64,000 nucleotides of DNA, from positions 62,001 to 126,000 of the forward strand of contig NZ_LMUH01000006.1 in NCBI RefSeq assembly GCF_009766105.1, written 5' to 3'. This document shows positions 62,232-64,000 of the stretch, piece by piece (within the stretch, counting starts at the first letter, position 1; every line of letters starts with the position of its first letter). The notes under the pieces were generated by a model. The model was not told the origin of the DNA, searched no databases, and saw only the letters and a list, made by a program, of their open reading frames with translations. The position numbers and the translations under genes are program-made. Source of the DNA: Granulicella sp. S156 (GTDB taxonomy: Bacteria; Acidobacteriota; Terriglobia; Terriglobales; Acidobacteriaceae).

Positions 62232-63314
62232 ATGCCTGAAGAGAAAAAACAAGTCGTAAAAAAACCCATCAGTCAAAAGGCCCTGGCGGAGCATTTGAAG
62301 CTTTCGCCGAGTACAGTTTCGCTTGTCATGAACGACGCTCCGCGGGCGAAGCTGATCCCCGAAGCGACGCGGAAACGCATTATCGATGCGGCGGCCAAGT
62401 TCGACTACCGCCCAGATTTCTATGCAAAGTATCTGTACTCCAAGCGCAGCTTTACCGCTGCGGTGGTGCTGCCGGAGATTCGCGATCCCTATGCGTCGAC
62501 GATACTTTCCGGCATCGACCGCAAGCTGACCCAGGAGAAGTATCTCTACTTCACAGCGAACCACTATAACCAGGAAGAGTTGATCCGCGAGTATCCGCGG
62601 CGGCTGCTGGAACGTGCGGTGGAGGGGTTTCTGCTGATCAACACCAAGTTGGTCGCAGACCCAGGCAGGCCGACGGTGATGGTGGGCAGCGCTCCGAAGG
62701 TGGAAGGTGTACCGCGGTTCGCGTTGAACAATCATCGTGGAGGCGCCCACGCCATGGAATACCTGGCCGGGCTCGGACACCGCCGTTTTGCGGTGATCAA
62801 AGGACATCCATGGCGTGCAACCGCCAGCCAACGCTTCCAGGGGATTAGGGATAGTGCGAAGGAGCATGGCATTGTGCTGGACGAGCGCCTGGTAAAGGAA
62901 CTGCACTCAGGAAATTTGCCCCATGAGGTTTCGATGCCCGAGGAAGGCTACCGCTGTGCGCTGGCGCTGCTGGCGGCGAAGGTTCCTTTCACGGCGTTGA
63001 TTACCTTCAACGACGTGACGGCAATCGGCGCGATTCGTGCCTTCCGCGAGGCCGGTTTGCGGGTTCCTGAAGACATCTCCGTCGTAGGGTTCGATGATAT
63101 CGAGAGCGCGGGGTATCTGACGCCCAGCCTGACGACACTGCGTCAGCCTTTGGCGCAGATGGGCGAGCTAGCGGCCGAGCATCTGATTGGGATCATTGAC
63201 AGAGGCGAGCCGCCGCTCTCAGAAGTTCTCGTAGACCCAGCCCTGATCGAGCGCGAATCGACGGCAGCCCTCGGTAAGAGCAAGGTGATCCCGAAGAAGG
63301 GGCCTCGACATTAG
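62232..63314 (+). CDS. LacI-family transcriptional regulator
   Basis: 360-residue repressor. A helix-turn-helix (SQKALAEHLKLSPSTVSLVMN) with a hinge helix (YRPDFYAKYLYSKRS) is followed by a periplasmic-binding-protein-like effector domain (VVLPEIRDPYASTILSGI, HRRFAVIKG, TALITFNDVTAIGAIRAFREAGLRVPEDISVVGFDD). Effector sugar unknown. ATG 62232 has AGGAG 10 bases upstream. An open frame to 62130 is ignored. It diverges from cyaY. Confidence 0.93.
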   Translation: MPEEKKQVVKKPISQKALAEHLKLSPSTVSLVMNDAPRAKLIPEATRKRIIDAAAKFDYRPDFYAKYLYSKRSFTAAVVLPEIRDPYASTILSGIDRKLTQEKYLYFTANHYNQEELIREYPRRLLERAVEGFLLINTKLVADPGRPTVMVGSAPKVEGVPRFALNNHRGGAHAMEYLAGLGHRRFAVIKGHPWRATASQRFQGIRDSAKEHGIVLDERLVKELHSGNLPHEVSMPEEGYRCALALLAAKVPFTALITFNDVTAIGAIRAFREAGLRVPEDISVVGFDDIESAGYLTPSLTTLRQPLAQMGELAAEHLIGIIDRGEPPLSEVLVDPALIERESTAALGKSKVIPKKGPRH

Positions 63315-63400
63315 GGACTGTCTATGTTGCCGCATAGATAGCCCGTCAGACGGTATCTGAACTTTTTAGCCGTTGGGAACGGGATAGGTTTTCCTTGACG

Positions 63401-63424
63401 CATGTTGTCATATTTGACAACATG
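63401..63424. promoter_or_regulatory. Putative HigA operator/promoter of the toxin-antitoxin module
   Basis: CATGTTGTCA (63401-63410) and TGACAACATG (63415-63424) are perfect 10-bp complements around TATT, 15 bp before the toxin start. A TTGACG (63395-63400) immediately before could be the -35 of a promoter covered by the operator. Autoregulation by the antitoxin is the family rule. Confidence 0.65.
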
Positions 63425-63439
63425 TAAAGCAGCGAGAGA

Positions 63440-63787
63440 ATGACAAGAAAAACGCGACCCATTTCGTGGATCAAGGCGGCTCGTAAGGATTTCGACCGAT
63501 TTCCTGATGAAGCCCAAATGATCTGCTGGACTGCGCTGACGATTGCATCTGAGGGTGGGAAGGCAGATATTGTGAAGCCTTTACATGGGTTAGGCCCTGG
63601 AGTTCTCGAAATAGCGCTGCCCTATCGAGGGGATGCGTTTCGCGTCGTTTATGCGGTACAGATCGGAACCGATGTGTGGGTGATCCATGCTTTCCAGAAG
63701 AAGTCGACGCAAGGGATCAAGACCCCTAAACATGAAATCGAACTGATAAACGACCGCCTGAAAAGATTGAAGGAGATGCTTCGATGA
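63440..63787 (+). CDS. HigB/RelE-like type II toxin (Gp49-like)
   Basis: 115 residues, basic. The fold pattern of Gp49/HigB-like mRNA interferases appears: PISWIKAARKDFDRFPDEAQ, GKADIVKPLHGLGPGVLEIALPYRGDAFRVVYAV, WVIHAFQKKSTQGIKTPKHEIELI. Conserved Arg, Lys and His residues would cut ribosome-bound mRNA. It overlaps the antitoxin ATG by 4 bases (ATGA), with the toxin first, as in higBA. Not experimentally known here. Confidence 0.85.
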   Translation: MTRKTRPISWIKAARKDFDRFPDEAQMICWTALTIASEGGKADIVKPLHGLGPGVLEIALPYRGDAFRVVYAVQIGTDVWVIHAFQKKSTQGIKTPKHEIELINDRLKRLKEMLR

Positions 63788-64000
63788 AAAGCGAACCGAT
63801 GGAAGTTGTACGGGGCAGTGGGAACGTGTTCCGCGATTTTGGACGTGAACTGGCCGATGTCGAGCAACTCAAAGCTATTCTGGCGGCTGAAATCATCAAG
63901 ATGCTGGATCGAGATGGTCTAAGCGTTCGCGGTGCTCACGGTCGCACGGGAATTGCTGCTGCCGATTTCTCTCGCATTCGCAATGCCGACCTCCAACGGT
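63784..64000 (+). CDS. HigA-like XRE antitoxin (truncated by window end)
   Basis: 72 residues of the N-terminal part of a helix-turn-helix antitoxin beginning MKSEPMEVVRGSGNVFRDFG. A pattern VEQLKAILAAEIIKMLDRDGLSV, then RTGIAAADFSRIRNADL, matches the DNA-binding region of HigA antitoxins. The window ends in the gene, so its C-terminus is unknown. The ATG overlaps the toxin stop. Confidence 0.85.
   Translation, partial: MKSEPMEVVRGSGNVFRDFGRELADVEQLKAILAAEIIKMLDRDGLSVRGAHGRTGIAAADFSRIRNADLQR

Noticed and set aside
63341-63370. Possible terminator after the LacI gene (CCGTCAGACGG)
   Set aside because: The central loop is too small for a stable hairpin, although a T-run follows.
1-64000. Search for tRNA, rRNA, CRISPR arrays and transposases
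   Set aside because: No clover-leaf-like stretch, spacer-repeat array with constant long repeats, or transposase-like protein was recognised. The tandem 7-nt arrays lack the unique spacers needed for CRISPR.

Overview
The window reads as a chromosomal segment of a soil-type Acidobacteriota, most likely a member of the Terriglobales (Granulicella/Edaphobacter/Terriglobus group). That placement is an inference. It rests on a division and cell wall (dcw) cluster written in full, a very long Oar-like TonB-dependent receptor with an N-terminal carboxypeptidase-like domain, tandem CPBP-family membrane proteins, penicillin acylase and sulfatase genes, moderate-to-high GC, and many palindromic or tandem intergenic repeats. 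MurE carries the DNPR motif of meso-diaminopimelate-adding enzymes and the window encodes beta-barrel and TonB-dependent proteins, so the cell is Gram-negative (diderm).

Region 1 (1-26.7 kb): a DUF2127 membrane protein, then mraZ-rsmH-ftsL-ftsI-murE-murF-mraY-murD-ftsW-murG, two reverse-strand envelope genes (a Gly-rich YXWGXW protein and a secreted acetamidase/formamidase), then murC-ftsQ-ftsA, a predicted outer-membrane beta-barrel, ftsZ, a secreted stand-alone penicillin-binding transpeptidase, nnr (NAD(P)HX repair) and tsaE. murB and ddl are absent from the cluster. A 10-bp-periodic GTGG array upstream of mraZ looks like the MraZ operator. The spacers between many dcw genes are filled with repeat elements.

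Region 2 (26.8-35.7 kb): a 38-residue single-span protein, a methyltransferase, an alpha/beta hydrolase divergent from a frameshifted LysR regulator, the Oar-like receptor and a Tat-exported sulfatase.

Region 3 (35.7-45.1 kb, all reverse strand): penicillin acylase, small and large membrane proteins, a farnesyl-diphosphate-synthase-type enzyme, an anchored protein and a DUF59 protein form a tight gene train. Two paralogous CPBP proteins lie upstream.

Region 4 (45.2-53 kb): a DHH-type protein, then the conserved reverse-strand order uppS...cdsA-dxr-rseP (isoprenoid, undecaprenyl, phospholipid and sigma-E pathway genes) with a small EF-hand protein and a forward DinB-like gene inserted, and a zinc-ribbon/XRE regulator upstream.

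Region 5 (53-64 kb): HD protein, DUF3592 protein, nicotinamidase, an SDR with an ArsR regulator and a strong dyad, a partial leucine/isovalerate (liu-type) set (carboxyltransferase, HMG-CoA-lyase-like, enoyl-CoA hydratase), YbgC-type thioesterase, another SDR, a glycosyltransferase, frataxin-like CyaY, a LacI regulator, and a HigBA-type toxin-antitoxin module cut by the window end.

The most unusual layer is the repeats. At least six arrays have 7-nt units, including one inside nnr. Five spacers share a GTCATTCCC hairpin family, two share a nested CGCCGTCATCC hairpin family, and palindromic elements appear in frame inside penicillin acylase and murG. No rRNA, tRNA, CRISPR array or transposase gene was recognised.
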